The notes under the pieces: model-generated
Databases searched by the model: none
What the model was told of the DNA's origin: nothing
What the model saw: only the letters and a program-made list of their open reading frames with translations
NCBI GenBank assembly: GCA_900545215.1
Contig: UQXW01000035.1
Coordinates: forward strand, 1-24,526
Source: an uncultured Bacteroidota bacterium
Lineage (GTDB): Bacteria; Bacteroidota; Bacteroidia; Bacteroidales; P3
Direction: 5' to 3'
Length of the DNA: 24,526 bases
Shown: piece by piece, positions 22,224 to 24,526 of the stretch
Layout of the letters: every line of letters starts with the position of its first letter
How positions within the stretch are numbered: the first letter of the stretch is position 1
Translations under genes and position numbers: made by a program

Positions 22224-23558
22224 ATGAACAAACAAATCCTCCGCCTTGCCATTCCCAACATCATAACGAACATAACCGTGCCTCTGCTCGGTATGGTGGA
22301 CACTGCAATCGTAGGACACATAGATGTGCAAGAGGGAATAGACTATATAGGAGCCGTAGCGATAGGAACGATGATTTTCAATGTCATTTATTGGAACTTC
22401 GGCTTCCTCAGAATGGGGACAAGCGGCTTCACAGCCCAAGCGTACGGGGCAAAGGACGAGAGAGAACAAATGAACATTTTGATGAGGGCATGTTTCATAG
22501 CCCTCATTGTTTCGCTCGGTCTCATTCTTTTGCAGAAGCCCATCGGCACGGTGGCACTTCTGTGCATAGAAGACAAAAATTCTCTCGGCGATTTGGCGAT
22601 GCAGTACTTCTACATACGCATTTGGGCAGCTCCGGCAACCTTGGGCATGTATGCAATCAAGGGTTGGTTCATCGGAATGCAGGATTCAAAAACACCGATG
22701 TGGATTTCGATACTGATAAACATACTTAACATAGTTTTCAGTTTCGTCTTGGCAATCCACATGCAAATGCACATAAAAGGAGTGGCGGCAGGAACGCTGA
22801 TTGCACAGTGGGGCGGTTTGTTGACCACGCTTTTCCTTTGGTACAGGAAGTACGGGCATTTGTCGAAATTTGCAGATTGGAAAGCAACTCTTAACAAGAA
22901 GGAACTCTCCCTGTTCTTCAAGGCAAACGCCGACATATTCCTCAGAACCTTATGCATAATTGCCGTTACGACATACTTCACCATTGCTTCCTCCGCCATG
23001 CCCTATCCTCTGCTTGCCGTGAATACCTTGCTTATGCAGTTTTTCACACTTTTTTCCTACTTCATGGACGGCTTTGCATACGCTTCCGAAGCTCTCTGCG
23101 GACGCTTTAAGGGGGCAGGAGACGGAAAGAATTTGAGTAAATGCGTCAAACACATTCTCCTATGGGGCGTTATATTGAGTGCCTTCTTCACTTTGATGTA
23201 TGCTTTCTTCGGAAACAACATACTTTCCATACTTACAAATCAACAAAACGTTCTCGATGCAAGTCGGGATTATATTATATGGACGCTTTTCATTCCTTTG
23301 TGCGGTTGCGTGGCTTTCTTATATGACGGAATATTGATAGGCATGACAGAAACCCGCCTGATGAGGAATGCAATCTTCATTGCAACAGCCCTGTTTTTCG
23401 GACTGTTTTTCGGATTGCGTGAAACATTCGGCAACAATGCACTTTGGATAGCCTTTCTCGTATATCTATCGGGCAGAAGCGTACTTATGGTATGTATGAG
23501 TCGAAGAAAAATTTTCGATATGCAGGCAATGCAGACGACAAACCCGCCAAAGGAGTAA
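22224..23558 (+). CDS. MATE-family (DinF-like) efflux transporter
   Basis: 444 aa, the usual size for a 12-TM MATE carrier. The N-terminus has the family signature (LAIPNIITNITVPLLGMVDT, IVGHI) with GFLRMGTSGFTAQAYGAKD after it. The second half repeats the pattern with YFMDGFAYASEALCGRFKGAGD. These inner-membrane antiporters expel cationic drugs or metabolites against a Na+ or H+ gradient; the substrate cannot be predicted. The DinF branch is suggested by the short N-terminus and the DGFAYASEAL segment. It follows the DUF4405-like gene by 23 bp without a promoter of its own, so it is probably the second gene of that operon. Confidence 0.93.
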   Translation: MNKQILRLAIPNIITNITVPLLGMVDTAIVGHIDVQEGIDYIGAVAIGTMIFNVIYWNFGFLRMGTSGFTAQAYGAKDEREQMNILMRACFIALIVSLGLILLQKPIGTVALLCIEDKNSLGDLAMQYFYIRIWAAPATLGMYAIKGWFIGMQDSKTPMWISILINILNIVFSFVLAIHMQMHIKGVAAGTLIAQWGGLLTTLFLWYRKYGHLSKFADWKATLNKKELSLFFKANADIFLRTLCIIAVTTYFTIASSAMPYPLLAVNTLLMQFFTLFSYFMDGFAYASEALCGRFKGAGDGKNLSKCVKHILLWGVILSAFFTLMYAFFGNNILSILTNQQNVLDASRDYIIWTLFIPLCGCVAFLYDGILIGMTETRLMRNAIFIATALFFGLFFGLRETFGNNALWIAFLVYLSGRSVLMVCMSRRKIFDMQAMQTTNPPKE

Positions 23559-23589
23559 GCGAAGCGAGCGTAATACGTAATATTATGGC

Positions 23590-23597
23590 TAATTTTG
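23590..23597 (+). promoter_or_regulatory. Bacteroides-type -7 box (TAATTTTG)
   Basis: TAnnTTTG only 18 bp before the ATG at 23616, giving a leader of about a dozen nucleotides. Confidence 0.65.
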
Positions 23598-23615
23598 CAG
23601 ACAAAACACACCGAT

Positions 23616-24137
23616 ATGACAGATAAAAAGCAACAAGGCGGCTTGCAATTTCCGAAAGTCGTACGTTATCCGAAGAATAAAGACATGTATTCGACTTGGA
23701 GGGTGAAACTACCATTGGTTTTATCTCTTGCCAACGCACTTTTCCTATTGCTATACGGTCTTGCGGGACTGTTTTTTCAAGATTCGATTACGGCATTCCT
23801 GAAAGGCGATAACCTTCCCGCCTCTTTCTATTTCTGGAAAGAGAACCTGCTGTTCTTCTTTGAAGCAAACATCTTATACTACGTCTTCCTGTCTCTGCTT
23901 GCCGCACTTACCGTTTACGCATGCCTCCTTATATGGAACGGACACGGCACGGGAGTGAACCTCTACGCCCTTGGCAGAACAGGCAGCTTGTTTATTCCGA
24001 TACTCTTTTTCGGTATGAGAGGACTGAACATAGGAGACATAATGCTCGGAGTGCTTTTCATGGCATATTATTACCTTTACATGTTCCGCCATCAGTTGAC
24101 AGGTACCGACAAGCCTCAATCCGCAAAAGAAGAATAA
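23616..24137 (+). CDS. Hypothetical four-TM inner-membrane protein
   Basis: 173 aa from the ATG at 23616; the in-frame TTG at 23595 overlaps the -7 box. A hydrophilic N-terminus of about 28 residues (MTDKKQQGGLQFPKVVRYP) is followed by four predicted TM helices: about 31-55 (LPLVLSLANALFLLLYGLAG), 76-104 (FFFEANILYYVFLSLLAAL), 117-130 (GSLFIPILFFGMRG) and 132-152 (IGDIMLGVLFMAYYYLYMF). A short charged tail follows. No family was recognised. It has its own promoter and converges with the M64 peptidase gene, 83 bp away, with no obvious terminator between. Confidence 0.8.
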   Translation: MTDKKQQGGLQFPKVVRYPKNKDMYSTWRVKLPLVLSLANALFLLLYGLAGLFFQDSITAFLKGDNLPASFYFWKENLLFFFEANILYYVFLSLLAALTVYACLLIWNGHGTGVNLYALGRTGSLFIPILFFGMRGLNIGDIMLGVLFMAYYYLYMFRHQLTGTDKPQSAKEE

Positions 24138-24220
24138 AGAAACATTTCCTGTGATACCTGTATCGTTCAACGCAATGTACCGGTTGCAGGGAACACAATG
24201 CGATTCGAATGCCGAAAGTC

Positions 24221-24526
24221 TTACCTGCAATGATGTTCAAGCATTCTTTCTATCTCTCTTGTACATACCGGACAGAAAGGTTTGTCGCTTCTCATCAGGC
24301 AATCCTGATATGGTCTGTACATTCCTTTGTCTTGGTAAGCCGCTCCTTCGAATACGCCGACCTTTTCATACTCTTTCGTGCATGGAGTAGGTACAGGCGT
24401 GGACTTATCCAACATATCCTCCCATTTACCTTTGAAATTTTTGAGCGATGTAATGTTTCTTTCCCATGGTTCAACTTCCGAGGACACCAATCCGGCGCCT
24501 CGATTCGCGGTGTTATCCGGGAAGTT
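24221..24526 (-). CDS. C-terminal end of an M64-family (IgA-peptidase-like) metallopeptidase, partial
   Basis: The frame is open to the right edge; 101 codons plus a stop at 24223-24221 are present and the start lies outside the window. Visible pieces (VEPWERNITSLKNFKGKWED, TPVPTPC, KVGVFEGAAYQDKGMYRPYQ and CPVCTREIERMLEHH) match the end of M64 peptidases common in Bacteroides, where a GxYRPxxDCxM...FCPVC stretch follows the catalytic zinc domain. The HExxH motif itself is beyond the edge. Members are usually exported proteases; the signal peptide cannot be checked here. Confidence 0.85.
   Translation of the reverse strand, partial: NFPDNTANRGAGLVSSEVEPWERNITSLKNFKGKWEDMLDKSTPVPTPCTKEYEKVGVFEGAAYQDKGMYRPYQDCLMRSDKPFCPVCTREIERMLEHHCR

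Overview
The window looks like a chromosomal segment of a Bacteroidota bacterium, most likely order Bacteroidales. The evidence is: seven promoters with the Bacteroides-type -7 motif TAnnTTTG close to start codons; a PorE-like OmpA/peptidoglycan-anchor protein; a giant surface protein ending in a type IX secretion (T9SS) type B sorting domain; formylglycine-enzyme-fold (FGE-fold) exported proteins; and the C-terminus of a Bacteroides-style M64 peptidase. No rRNA, tRNA or complete mobile element was seen.

Layout. 1-1180 is decayed mobile-element DNA: a frameshifted, internally deleted IS30-family transposase on the minus strand, a candidate IS end, and a 40-codon reading frame that may be the tail of a disrupted gene. 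1183-1431 is a small unknown protein. 1432-1922 holds palindromic repeat copy A and a promoter. 1923-2768 is an FGE-fold lipoprotein. 2769-3849 is gene-poor, with one doubtful small ORF and a strong hairpin terminator. 3850-6006 encodes a ClpB disaggregase with no N-terminal domain, followed by a clear terminator and repeat copy B. 6384-14048 is a tight four-gene unit: PorE-like protein, PhoH ATPase, SBBP/PKD/SprB-repeat T9SS cargo, and viroplasmin-RNase HI. A solitary type I-C-like CRISPR repeat follows at 14075-14106, with no cas genes. A reverse-strand protein resembling an AraC-regulator sensor half without a DNA-binding domain comes next, then repeat copy C. 14978-18126 is a three-gene unit: coiled-coil outer-membrane protein, MTA/SAH deaminase, exported FGE-fold protein. 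yebC follows on the minus strand. Then come two exported proteins (19108-21308), a Cys-rich three-TM DUF4405-like protein with a MATE transporter (21463-23558), a four-TM protein, and the 3' end of an M64 peptidase running off the right edge.

The most unusual signal is a dispersed family of palindromic repeats built on AACGSCGTT. Three copies are intergenic (about 1671-1763, 6137-6215, 14775-14852). A fourth (about 21655-21716) lies inside the coding sequence of the DUF4405-like gene, where it is translated as a Glu/Lys/Asn-rich linker. Other points of interest are the solo CRISPR repeat, the N-domain-less ClpB, and the coupling of cell-envelope/T9SS genes with PhoH and RNase H in one operon. 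All calls come from reading the sequence; no database search was run.
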